64,000 bases of DNA from Trichoplax sp. H2 (lineage: Eukaryota > Placozoa > Uniplacotomia > Trichoplacea): positions 62,001-126,000 of the forward strand of contig NOWV01000195.1 in assembly GCA_003344405.1 (NCBI GenBank), given 5' to 3'. Made by a program: the position numbers and the translations under genes. The notes beneath the pieces were generated by a model. The model worked only from the letters and a program-made list of their open reading frames with translations, was not told the origin of the DNA and ran no database searches. Numbering within the stretch: position 1 is the stretch's first letter; every line of letters starts with the position of its first letter. This document shows, one piece after another, positions 39,201 through 52,200 of the stretch.

Positions 39201-42200
39201 AATTAGACTGTAGTATTAGCATTAAGGTTGAAAATCTGCTAGTACAGCAATTTGAAATTCATAAACGATTCGAATTTATCTTCTGCAAGCATCTTATTTC
39301 CAAATGATCATTTGCATAAAATCTAATTTTCTTCTAGATACCTAGCTATCAACAATATTACTCATGTTAAGAATGATTCCTTCGCTGGATTACCAAAGTT
39401 AAGGCAATTGTAAGTCACTTTTATTGGCCATAATGATTGCTACCTAAATATTACAAAATATTTTTTATTATAATGCTTGAGTAAAGGATCTAAAATGTAC
39501 AACTTATGCTCATTTCAAGATCTTGAATTAATTCATGATGTGGTTTTCGTAATAATATGCTACAGCTTATTCTAAGTGTTTATTCAAACCCAAAATTGAA
39601 GGGTTCAGTTTCAAATTTTAATTTATCTCAGCGATAGACATCTCAACTCTTGAAAACCTACTAATTATCGCCAATAAATGCAAACTCTAAAATTTTACAT
39701 CATAACACCCTGTATCTATTACTGCTACGATGAAATATGATATTAATTCTGTATATTAAATGACATTGAAGATTATATAATTCTTAAGAAATTAATTTAT
39801 CTAGTGTTAATATCTAAAACTGATCAATTTCGGAATTAAGGTGGTTTCAGAATTACATTAAACATTTGCATGTGCATTAATAGTACATTAGAACAATTCT
39901 ACCTTTTTAAAATTTTATCAAATCTATCTTTAAATTTTTAACCAGGCATTTACAAGGACAATTGCTAGGGTTGCCAGAAATACCATATATTGCGTTGGAA
40001 TCACTAGAGAATTTACTAACGCTGTACGGACCTAAAGTTAAACACTCTTTCCCGCATTTAGCTACAATATTCTATTTTCACTTTATGCGTCCATATTAAA
40101 CTGTAATATTCTATTTGTTCTTCATACCATAGACATGTACTGATAGTGTGATGTATATCTCATTTTTATATCTTATATCTTATATCTTACCTTACTCTTA
40201 TATATATTATACTTACATCCTGATAATTATAATATCCTGTTCACGTTCAGTTTTATTATTAAATTACTCTTCATTTAATGATCTGCATATATCTAAGTTA
40301 ATATCAAAGTTGTTATCCTTTGACAACGTATATAATATTACTATCTACTTCAAATTATTTAGAAATATTGGATTTAACAATATCCTTGCATTAGGGGAAG
40401 GAAAATTGAATTTATCCAATCTGACGGTATTGTAAGTAGTATATTTAGAGTTTTTTAGAGTTTTTCCGTAAACAATGTACTGATAAGTAAATTAATTCTA
40501 TAACATCCTGAAAGAGAAATCTACAGTACAAGAAATGAGATAAGAACTTTTCTTGTATTTTAAAGATATAAAAAGCATTTATTCCATATTACTTACTTTT
40601 GATTATATAAAAGACAAACTTAAACTTTAAATAAGAAAATTTAGTTTGTGCGTTATTTTTTTTAATCTGCTGTAGGAATATCGTCAATGGGCAGCTTACA
40701 GCTATTAAGAAAAGAGATTTAATTGGTATTTCAACTATACAGAAACTGTATGTATTAAACCTCAAATTTTTCTTACATGTTCATTGCATTGACTATTCAC
40801 ACAAGGTACGATGGGATTAAAATTTTATTACAATCCTCTATTGATCGAAACTATCCTTTTTATAGCAATTTGGAATACAACAATATAGCCTTCATCGATA
40901 GCGATGCTTTTAAATCCTTGATCAAGTTAAAAGAATTGTAAATAATATTAATATCACTAGTTTTCACGATAGATTACATAATTGCTGATTTTTTAATTAT
41001 ATAGTTGATGTATTATTTCTGTCAATAGAAATCTAGAGGGCAACAATCTTAAATCACTTCCTAGACACCTTTGGTCAAGCTTTAATAATTTGAAAATCTT
41101 GTTAGTATCACAGTTAATAAATTATGGATAAAGCTTTTAATCACCACTTATTAATTTAGTTGCCAAGAACTGCTGCAAGTTGGAAGTACTACAATATCTA
41201 TATTATGCAATTATAATATAGTATAAGGCAATTTAGTTAGATCAAAATACTGCCAGTTCGGTAGTTTGTACGTCATTCATTTTACTACTTTACGTATAAT
41301 TTTATATCGGCTTTCTTTACTATTTTAATTAGAAACCTAAATACCAATCAATTGAACGTTATTTATGCACAAAACTTTCATAATTTAGCATCACTATCTA
41401 ACCTGTAAGTGAAGTTAAATATGCTAATACCCCTTGCTTTACTACAAGATATCGTAGCATTGCACAGGAATCCGAGTAGATAATGTTCTTTAACATATTT
41501 TGATCGTTCATTCCCACTATAACAGCTATTTAGCTCGCAATTTCATTTCCTGGATTGAAGACAATAGCTTTCAGGACCTCACTAGTCTACAAAATTTGTA
41601 AGGAAATGAATTTACCTTATACATGACAGTTATAAAATCTATGTTAGAATGAGATAATAATTACTGGAGCATGATTTAATTCCTATTATTCGATACTTAT
41701 TTAAAAAAATGTATAATACATTTTCGTTTACGTTACTAATCCAATTCCTTTAAATCTATTTCTAACTAAGAAAATACTAATACCCTCTTAAATTTGAGTT
41801 TATCTTACGAAATTCCAAGATCGGAAATTAATTTATTCAATTTCTTCCAAATTGATATTCTAGAGATTTAAGGCATAACACTATACGAAATATAACTAGA
41901 AACACATTTTTCGGTTTACGTGGACTGCATATACTGTAAGTCATAGCATCATATTTATCTTATTTTATAATAAGCTGAAATGTCTTTAAAATTAGTACTA
42001 ATAGTGTTGGACAGCATTTAAATATAAAATATCAATTTTGCTAATTTACCAATACGAAATGATAACCAGTTGTCTAATAGCTGTAAAATTTGTTGCTTAT
42101 TAAACGAATACAGAACTCTAACCGAAAATTGTATTAACATCATCTATGAGGATGCATTTATTGCGCTGGAAAACCTGACATCCTTGTATGTAACTGACAT

Positions 42201-43162
42201 AATAGAATAAGCAGATTTGATTTTAATAACAAATAGCTATTTCTTCTCAAGGTATCTCAATAGTAATGCCTTACAAGCTATCCATAACAATAGCTTCAAC
42301 GGATTAAAAAACTTAAAATATCTGTTAGTGTCTGATATACATTTTCTCCTTCGCATCTATTTTACATTTAAATCCTTCAATTCTTTTTTTATCTATAAAT
42401 GCAATATAAATTATAGGGCCATTGAATATAATCCTTTACGGTGTATCTCTTCAAATTCATTTTCTAATATGACAAAATTAAAGACATTGTGAGTACTACT
42501 GATTCAAGAAGGCATTTACTTGCGCATCTATAATTATTTTCCAGAATCAAAAACCAATCGATAGTAACTTATTTTAGAAGTACCAATTTTCCAACATCGT
42601 GCTGTCAGCTATCACCCAAAGTTGCATGTATTACTTCACAAGCGACGACTTGCTCTCAATCTATTCCGACTGCCTGCAACATTTTAACAACACCAAATTC
42701 TATCCAATCTGGTCACTGCAGAGTCAGGTAATAGTATGTTTTTGGCTGTATTGACTGCAAATCTAGAGTAAACTAACAGTACTTGACTTGACCTTTAAGT
42801 CGTTTTACATTTAATCTGGGACTAGAAATTGCTAAACTAAAATTCTCAAATATAAATCTACTGTACAAGTACATAAGTGCTCTATTTAGTATCCTTTTCA
42901 AACACTTGATTAACTGTAAATTGTAAAATGTATTACTTCTATCTTATTATTTTTATAACCATTAAGAAGATCTTACTTTATTCTACTAAGCTATTTTATT
43001 TTTTATAGCGTTCCTTCTACTCATTTTCCTTCAACTCAAAATACAGTATCACCAACAACAGATGACGCAATTTCGATCATATCGTTTGCCAATTACATTA
43101 GTATTCTATTTTCATTTTTGCTTTCCAGGGTGCTAACAGCACAAGATCCAATTTATGTTTAG
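33249..43162 (+). CDS. LRR gene D: secreted/membrane leucine-rich repeat protein, ~543 aa, 16 LRRs
   Basis: Candidate signal exon 33249-33315 (MAVISIRKIAAIISFIVLYL..., 22 codons, ends G|GT in phase 1; less certain than in the paralogues). LRRNT exon 37283-37391 (CPASCHC...C). LRR exons: 37530-37601, 38006-38077, 38303-38374, 39052-39120 (69 bp), 39338-39409, 39946-40023 (78 bp), 40363-40431 (69 bp), 40676-40747, 40866-40937, 41029-41100, 41333-41404, 41526-41597, 41864-41935, 42114-42185, 42252-42323, 42417-42488. Cap exon 42578-42727 (CC-x7-C-x7-C-x7-C-x13-C). Last exon 43009-43162: Ser/Thr stalk, hydrophobic stretch, then about 12 mostly polar residues, so it is less GPI-like than the others and may be a short-tailed transmembrane protein. 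Intron 1 (~4 kb) contains gap 4 and an LTR-like insertion. Confidence 0.83.
33356..33685. repeat. Haplotype duplicate (first copy) at gap 4
   Basis: Recurs at about 34230-34511. A stretch in the middle (about 33450-33530) differs strongly between the copies and the rest is nearly identical. Lies in intron 1 of gene D. Confidence 0.7.
33686..33705. other. Assembly gap (20 N)
   Basis: Run of N in intron 1 of gene D. Confidence 0.99.
33706..34229 (-). mobile_element. LTR-like element, copy 2 (ends CCGTGACA)
   Basis: Reverse complement of the element at 13779-14302 with the same 524-bp length and, by eye, one mismatch. Its outer end joins directly to sequence that is uninterrupted in the first haplotype copy, which marks the insertion edge. 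The other end is cut by the gap. The near-identity of two distant copies points to recent activity. Confidence 0.65.
35050..35570 (-). CDS. Possible small nested gene of unknown function (weak)
   Basis: Three minus-strand segments read like coding sequence: from ATG at 35570 (MIKNASVKGIKYSLNAQEML...), about 35430-35310 after AGTACAG (CIYFLDAIACEYCSSAIS..., Cys-rich), and about 35156-35050 after GTACAG, ending at a stop (EEDSTIIKTRRSESLDR...). Phases of the joins are unproven. It would lie inside intron 1 of gene D on the opposite strand. A decayed transposon is an alternative. The opposite strand carries a 123-codon hydrophobic open frame at 35081-35452. Confidence 0.22.
35694..35716. repeat. 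9-bp stem hairpin sharing an LTR-like start
   Basis: TCACGGTAG, a 5-nt loop, then CTACCGTGA. The left side (TGTCACGGTA) matches the first ten bases of the LTR-like element at 13779, so it may mark the edge of a related element in intron 1 of gene D. Confidence 0.5.
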
Positions 43163-46100
43163 TTGTAAGGTAGCTTTATTTTCGAGCATAAGATTCAATG
43201 TCTTGAGTAACATGATTGAGTATCCGATTAATCACCACCTAAATCACTTTCATCATTATTTATGCCATAACCATAGCTAATGTATAACTTTTTCTGACAA
43301 TAATTTATTTAGTGTTGACTTTCTTAAAGTAATTTCATCTCTTCATACGGTAAAAATTTAGTTATCAGGCCATAACCAATCTTAAAATGTATTACATGTA
43401 CTGGTATATCATCCCGCTCATAGTAATCTCTTTCTCTCTGATTTCTTTATAGCTTTCCATAACTTAATATCATTTATATCCTAATATAGCGAGCATATTA
43501 CCGCTATGAGGTTAGAAATTCAATAATAACGACACTGCAATCAGCTATAATACCGTAGACTAAATAGAGTCTTTTAGACATTATGATGATTTCATATGTG
43601 TCAAATATATAACCTTAATTTTCAGAGTACTCTTCTTATCTTAATACCTTCCATCAATATCATAGAATTAATAAACATATACAAATAATAATTATAAAGA
43701 CATAATAATGCATTCCATTTCTATTATCATTGACCTAATACTATCTTGAAAAGCAAGAGATAGAATAGAATTTCCTTCGGTTGGCTTGAATTTATAGGAC
43801 TACTGTATGCTGCATAGGTATTGATAATTTTAAGTTTAGTGATAGCATACGCCACAATTACCCTTATGACACAAGAAACGACTTAGTACTTCTAGTGAAT
43901 TTTACTTTAATCCGTGAGACTACTTCCCTAGCCTACGGTACAGTAACTGAAATCTTTGTGAAGTAAACACACTAACCCACATCATAATGTAACATAACTC
44001 TCTCCTTGTTCTTTTCTTTTGATTACTATTCTACTTATACACTTTATCAGTCGCAGTAAACATGTTTACTGTGCTATCGGCATAACTTTAGTAACAATAG
44101 TGTTATTACGATTTAGTAATCATACTAATTTAATTCTAGTCAGTCAACTCATCAGGGTTGCAGTTAGTAGTTGCCAGTTATCGGCAATCATAAATAACTA
44201 TAATTGCTTGAGAAGTCTAAGCATCATCGTATCCGCTGTTTGATTTAGTTACGTTTAGTAGTTAGATCCATCGTGATCTATATTGTCTCAGTTAGACCGT
44301 AAGGTCTGTAGCAATTTGTTATTATTTTGTATGACATTACAGATTCATCATTTTAGGGTGTTAGTTGTTATTGTTATTTATTATTGTAAGTTACTATCTG
44401 TTTAATCTTCGAATAATATTATTGTAAGAGTGATAGTAAAATATCTCACCTAAAGTATATACATATAATCTTTTTAGTTAGACTTTTCACGTTCTGATTA
44501 TTCACGACTGTCTGTATCTCTTACACGCTTCTCATAAGCTCAATAAAGATAATCTAAGCTCAACTATTATTGAATATGTCTATTGAAAGTCCCTCACTAA
44601 CTACTGAATCTACATCACCACAAGGTCAAATAATATTCAACGCCGTTTTGGATCATTACTTGGTCTCAAATAAAGAGTAACCTAGGACTAATAGATATCG
44701 GTCAGGTATCGATTATTTGTGTAGAAGTAGTCCAATTAGTACATTAGTTGGAGTACCTCGAGAATTTCCCACATCTGCGGATGAATTATGTCTCATACAG
44801 TACGTTAAATATACTGAACTGTAACACTCTATCAAATTCTATATCGCTAATACCTACTGGAAACATTTACTATTCCATCACAATATCATAAGTTCTTACT
44901 TTATCGCTAGCAATAACAATTCCTAAAGAAATACTTTATATTTCTAAAGAGCTCCAAACAAAATGTTATCCCAAACTATGCATCTATACTTAAGTAATTC
45001 TCACGACTGTGGCATCATAGTTTTCGCTTCTTTAGGAAAAGGTTAATAAGATTGCTATTTAATTTATTCCAGCAAAAATATTCTTGCCGAGATGGGAATG
45101 TTATCGTTAATTAAAATGTCAGTTCGTCTAAAATAAGAAATTTCATGTTATTAAGAAGATTTCGACCCTAGCTTATCAATAATTTCTATTGAAACATATA
45201 TGCTACCAGCTATCCATTTCTTTACGAAGTCGCATGAGGCACGCGAGTCAAAATAATATAACTAGTAAACTAATACTAAAACTTAATTGCCTTTATTGAT
45301 TAAAATTTTAATTTTGCGTTATATTCTTCTTTCGTGATCAAACCAACCAATCTGAAATTATCTTTTCACTAGAATTTTCTGTTAACTGTAGCTGTAACTC
45401 AATAAGATACATAAAGATTCTTTTTTGTGGTCTTGCACCCTTTGCATACGTATATGGAGCTAATATTAGCATCATGATGTTGCAGTACCAAGTTTCTTTA
45501 ACAGCTTGAACTGATCAAAGAATCTTATCATTGACTAGATCTGAAATACTGCTATTTAGTCTATATTGTAAAGTCTATTTGTTTAATGAAATAAAAGATA
45601 AATTTATTATATTTAAGTGACACAGATTAAATCAAAGCTCAGCTTTGGTCGAGTGGTACATCAACTTACAAGATGCTTTTAGTTTATAACAATTATGAAA
45701 AAAGACTTCTAGCATCGACAGATATGAGATGATAATCAGTCTCGTAAAATAATGTGAAAAACAAGAAATTAATATGCCAGATGTTCCTAATTACATCTCT
45801 AACACATGCTAGAATAGTTACTAGCAAACGAGCGTAATTACTTACCAACAATAAGTTGCTCTTCCTCTACGGTAGATTCTATCTTAATTTCAATCCATGG
45901 TTCCTCTATCTTTAAATCTTTATCATTCTTATTGCATTGCATGAATCTTTTATTATTTAAAATAATTTTCTACCTTGATTCAGTAAACTTAAATCATTAA
46001 TCGTGATTATATCGGTATATATAAAATGGGAGATAATTACTCTATATCCGTTACGGGCAGACGTCTGATCAATTATCATTAACGATAATGCAATCTAGAA

Positions 46101-46292
46101 ATTTCTTTGAGATCAATTCAACCTAGGCCAAGCGAATTAAATAAATTGCTATCATAAGATCATGCCTGCTTTGATAATTATCTGATGCCATATAAGTACT
46201 CTTGCAAGCATACTCTTGGATTAAAAATATCAATTTCAGTTTAAAATATCTATCAGCATTTATTCTGAAACATAGCTTTTGACTGTCACGGA
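43163..46292. other. Intergenic D-E; possible retroelement remnant, no gene supported
   Basis: 3.1 kb. It includes an 18-bp perfect palindrome at 44054-44071 and a less AT-biased stretch at about 43780-44700. An AATAAA signal is followed by a 34-codon frame at 44575-44679 (MSIESPSLTTESTSPQG...). I recognise no family, but the arrangement resembles an LTR followed by the start of a gag-like frame. Confidence 0.35.
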
Positions 46293-49200
46293 ATGAAGTC
46301 TAAAACATCCATCCTGGTATTATCTATGATATTTATTCAAGCCGGTAAGGAGTATAGCCTAAACTATATCCTGTCATAAAATATTGTCTGGAAATATTCC
46401 AAAAAAATGTTCTAAAAAATCGACTTGCACCGATTAAGTAATTTATTGTTATGGAAAAGTTGATACTGGTAAGACAGCAAAGACAGGTTATTGTTATAAC
46501 TTTAAGCCAAATTGGTATAGGGTAATGTCGTTAAAATGATGTTAATTGGATAACTAAAATCACTTCGACGATTCTATAATCCTTATAATTCGTGTGATTA
46601 TCTATGACGATTCACCTTCAATACCGAACATTTATAAAAGCGCACATTTTTAGGAACTTCATCGATCAGTCAAACTGTGATAGTCAGGAAATGATTTTAA
46701 TACAGTACAGCCATTCAGTATTTTATTATAGCGGTAAATAAGATCATATCGATCGAACTTTCGCAAATAGCATCCATACTCGCAACATTTCGACTGCATT
46801 AAAAACATCTTGTAATTCGAAAGCGTTCTAATACGATTTCAATCCGTTTTCGATATGATACACAAGAAAACAACAGCTGTTAGCGGCGATCATTAATTTA
46901 AAAAATCAAATCAAGTCTGCATAAAACATTTCATGATCGAAAAAATCAGTTAATTCAGCTAATAGTTATTCTATATTCGTGATTTTATTGCTGATTGCAG
47001 TCTAGTCTGCTGTAGGGAAGTGACTTTAAGTCATATTGATGCTGATATTAAGTTATACAAATGTCCAATAATTTAGTGAGTACATGATGATACGGTCAGC
47101 TAGAGTGCGTGCTGTACTAGTGTAAAATTTAGACTCATGCTACGTAAGAAATAACTTAGGACCTAGCATAATAGCGCAAGCTATTACACCTGTAAAGTTA
47201 CGAATTTGCATTTGGAAATTGCCATAACGTACTGCAATAATTTTTATAGATCTGAGTTAGTCTTATCCGAAGAATACTAGCTTAAAGTCGAGTAATAATT
47301 TGTCAATTTGACAGTACTACTATCAATTCGTCCACCTTTTCTAGAGTAAGGAAATTGAGAAATAATGCAGTATTCTTTATGCGACTCCGTTAAGATTCCC
47401 TTCTTTGCCGTAAAAGCAGCTCTAAAAAAATTCTTTCTGTATTTACTGTTTCTTGGGTAGGAATGCTTGTTTAAGGCAAAAACTGTTGCCGATTGTCTAA
47501 TTAATTGAGATCTAGTTTCTGTTCCGAACACTTATTGTTACACACATCAACTAGTTCCATATTACAACATTTGTAAATCTTTCATTATATTCAAAAATTT
47601 TAGCTTTGATCGCCATAACAAAAGACTAAATTTAGCGTAGCTTACGATCTATTCTTGCTCTAATGGTCCATTACAATCGAATTTCAGTATTCCGTATCGA
47701 GTTACAAATAATATCTATTATAAGCACGATAGCAGAAATAGAAAGTAATTTTAATTAATAATAAACGTCAAACTAAATTGTTGATTTTCTAAATCAATCG
47801 TTAATTTTAATAAGGATAGTGTGAAAAATACTATGATGTCCAAGTAAATATATGTTTAGGATCATTTTGATCACTGAGAAGATATTAGCTCAAAAAGTAA
47901 TCACTGAAATCTTTTCACAAGTGTGAGAATATTCGAAAATGGTAATTAAAGCGGCCTAGCTTCGATAAAACGGCTCATATACTATTATTCTCCTTTCAAT
48001 TTTATCTCGACAAAAATGCATAACACATCAGTGTCCTCGCTTTGAATTTTGTAATATTATTAAGTAAGAGCATTTATTGCTGCGATATAAATATCATCGA
48101 CAAATACTAAGAATTATTTTCAATTTTTCTCAGTTATTCGTGTGATGGCAGATGGTAGATAATTTGACTTGATTACAAAAAATTAATAAGATAACGCTTA
48201 AATGTACTATAATAACATTTGAAATGTGTTTAATGGCGAATAAGATACCAAAGTTACAGTTCGCTTTGTGCCATCATGTGATTGTAAGTGTAATTAGTCC
48301 ACTATAATCTGGATGATTAACAGTTTCAAAACACCTGCTGCAAGATTTCTATTCAAGAATTTGATAATTAACGATATTAAATGCATTAAACAATAAACTT
48401 CTTGACGTTTATTGCTCAAGAACAATAAAATCAAGCCATGCTTCATAAATCATAAGAATGAAATAAACAAGTAAACACTTGAAGAATGATATTATACCAC
48501 CGAAGAGAAACGGATAAAAAAAATATGAAACTTAGTTAATTTAAATTTTTATAAGGTTGTAAGAAGGATAGTACATAAAGTTCAACATCAACTTTAAATG
48601 CCATTGTTATTGTCTAATCATGAGTTCAATAAAGCGTTTTGGTAGATATTGAGTACTTATTTACCTTATATATATTCAATTCATCCTGAAAACCGTAGAA
48701 CATTTGTTCTACAATAACAATTATACACTAAAAGGAATTAATCTCCATCGTACGGTAATAAGTTAATTCCATTAACGTTTCCTTGCTATGGATTAGGATA
48801 TAAACAATATATATTGGATATGCAATGCAAATAATTGCGTTTCATATTGCATAATAATCTAAAGAATGTCTTACTAAAGTCAAAGAATTATTTCTCTACA
48901 ATTGCTACAGTATGCACTTTCGGATACAAATTAATATTGCAATAACTTCTACAATAGTAACTGTCCATAAAAGAAGACTAATTCTATCTACACTACGCTG
49001 AGTATATAGCGTAAAATTAGATCGATATTTATAGCGACCCATCTATGGTAATTAAAGATTTCAATAGCATCTTAATATAACAATAAATAGTTGATCTACT
49101 CTAACTTTGTTCAAATTAATGAAACGAATTTACTCGGCCGCTTCAATTTTATACTTAAACTTCTGTTTCCTTATAATTCCTGCATGCTGAAGAAATTCTT

Positions 49201-52200
49201 CTTACACTTTATTCGCTAAACCTAAAATTACTCTTGCCATACCTATATGTTCACGCCAATCTAAGTTCTAAAAATGTTATGAAATAGGTATTCACTAATT
49301 ATAGAGGGTAGCCCTTCATTACTAGAGTAACATTATCGTAATGTAGCTACAGGACTTTCTTCACTTACTTTGCAACAAATTAGATCTAAACTAGAATAAT
49401 AGCCAGGTCAAATTACTGCTATAAATTTTTTAATATCATATTTTTACTTAACGCACTTTGCTTGTTGCGATAAAAGTGCCTCACAATAACTATCTTAGTC
49501 AAATGGTATTTTAAAGAAGGCTTTTATTGCAAGGTAGTAAGAGTTGTAGAGCAATAATTAATTACTACAAGAATCTAGATTAAAATCTAAAGTATTCCGA
49601 GCTCAAAGCAAAGTGAAGTCTCTTCTCTCCGGTAAGCTCATCTCAGCACTTCTTACGTAATGTCGTTAAATCTATTTATGACGACTTGATTAATGTACAA
49701 TCAGACATGGGTCATTAAACGAAATGCTTTTCACAAATAGTACATCATTATCTTCTACAACGTAAATTATTCTACTTAATATGTCGTCACTATTCTATTA
49801 ATGTCTAGCCCCTTCCTTCGAAGGGCATCTTAACAACTACAGCGTTTCTAGCCTCATAAATCTTATATCTTAATTAGTAAACAGTCTAATATTAGTCATC
49901 AGGAATTTCTAATACTGTACTTAGCAATCATCTAATATTAGCTTCACGACAATATTTATTCAGGGTAACCCAACTATATCAAATATAGCTATTAAAAAAA
50001 TCAAATATAGCTATCCTTACAATCAAATGTGGGTGCATCACCACACTAATATACTCGTGTATGTTAATAGACGTTTTATAAAAATAATTTGAATTTCTTA
50101 TAGCTTTTTAGTTTACATGCAATGTCTATGGATATTTCTCTGCATAATTGGTAACGTAACTTGTTAATAAAGTTTTACATAGAAATTATTCGAATTTATT
50201 TTTGGGTATTAGCTTATTCACAGTGTCCATCGATGTGCCTTTGCAAAATCAACAGCGTAACCTGTTCATATGCAAATCAGATACCTAAGCCTAAGAAGCC
50301 TATGCCTACAGTCCATAATTTGTAAGTCGTTACGCAGTAAATTCAGTACTGTACAATGATATAACTATCACTACTACAAGTTTCACCTAATATATGTTTA
50401 TACCTGTAGCTCTAATTAAAAGGTGATTTAATTTTAAATAGTAAAGAAAAAATTTTTTTCATTTGATAATCATCTAGGACGGCAAGATTTACCGAAATAG
50501 CTAACATCAGCAAAGATGATTTCATTAACTATCCAAGCTTGCTGCATTTGTAAGCACTGTAGAGATAAAACATTATATTAATTATATATGTAAGTATTGA
50601 TATAATATACTGTACAGTATAGTAAAATATGTTCACTGCCGGTACTGTTACTATATGCAACACTCTGCTCTAGCTATTAGATACTGAAAAAGCTTTAATT
50701 AATGCTGTAGTTTTATATCTTACTGCATGAGCTACAGTGAGATTGAGGTAGAATCACTAGTCTCTAAACAAATTTTGTTCTATTTCCTAATCTTTAACCC
50801 AAGTAGGCTATAAAATAGAAAGCACTTATTGTTGCTATTAAATATTTCTAGAAATCTTCAAAATAACAAAATTGACAACATTGAAATAGGAGCTTTTAAT
50901 AGAGTAACGTCACTTATATCCATGTAAGTACAGATATATGAATGGCTCTTAGTTATTATTCATTTAAACCTTAATGTATAAATAAGATATTTCATGAAAA
51001 TGGTAAATCCATTCAATGACTAATTATATAACATACGCGTATATTAAGTGATATTAGGACTGTAGCAAATACTGTACTACATCTATATATAACAGGGAGC
51101 AAAGCAGTAATTTCGACAATTAAAATATTAACTTGTCTTATAAATTTAATTAGAAATTTGTCAAATAACCGCCTAACAGTACTAAAGAGCGAAAGATTTG
51201 AAAGCCTAAGCCGATTAGTAAATTTGTAAGATGTGTTCTATGCTATAAAAATTTTCTCATACTAATCTAGCAAAGGCTATTTGAGATAACAATCAAGGTC
51301 ACATTATCAACTTTGAATAAAAATTCTTCGACGACTCGTTAGAAATTTGATATTTAATCGAATTGAAATCATACAGAAGGATGCTTTTCTAGGATTATCC
51401 ACCATATTTTCAATGTAAGACACTAGTTTATTTCATATTAAATATTAATCGATGGGGTTAAACGGTATTGGTAAATAACAGCAACAAACTGATCAACTTA
51501 TGTAGACAATTCGCATCTAAAACACTAATCCTTGTTTGGATTTTCTATCCTCTCAATTAATGATCAAATAGCAACTGTCATTGCTATTACAGTCCGATTC
51601 TTGTATTTATCGGCAGTATAAATTCACTTTTAATATTATTTACTTGCTTCATTATGAGATTGTGTATTTCTAAATTCGAATTTGAATCATCATAAACGTT
51701 GCTTATGTAGTATTAAGATATTCCTAAGTTCATTTCTTGCCTTATGATTTTAATCATAATTAAGTGGCGGAACGAATGCATACCACATACCATACTTCGG
51801 TATCTAGTAAATTGCAAATATTTCCACCTTGAAAACTTTGGCTTTATTGTAGATTATGTTATATTTTCTTTAGTAACCACTCATACTAATTTCTGTAGAC
51901 TTAAACATTATTTCCTAACAAACTATTTTATTGAATAGTTTCCAAATATGTAAAATAAATTACCCTTAGTATTATGTTACTATCATATCGTGAACGAAAA
52001 CGCTCAGTTTTTCCATAATATGGGGAGAGATACATCTTTTATCATTATATTGGAGTTGAATCGTTTTCAACTCATTTATATCAATTACATCGTATGAAAA
52101 TTAATTACAACTGCAAAGACATGAATAGTTGTCATGAAAGTATGCCAGTAATGCGTAGTATGAATGTGTAACTAATCTAAAAACTGCCTAATTTCAACCG

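Noticed and set aside
51744-51938. Weak LRR-like stretch (CIPHTILRYL...) between gene E exons
   Set aside because: Lacks both AG acceptor and GT donor at the needed positions; Asn and Leu matches are few.
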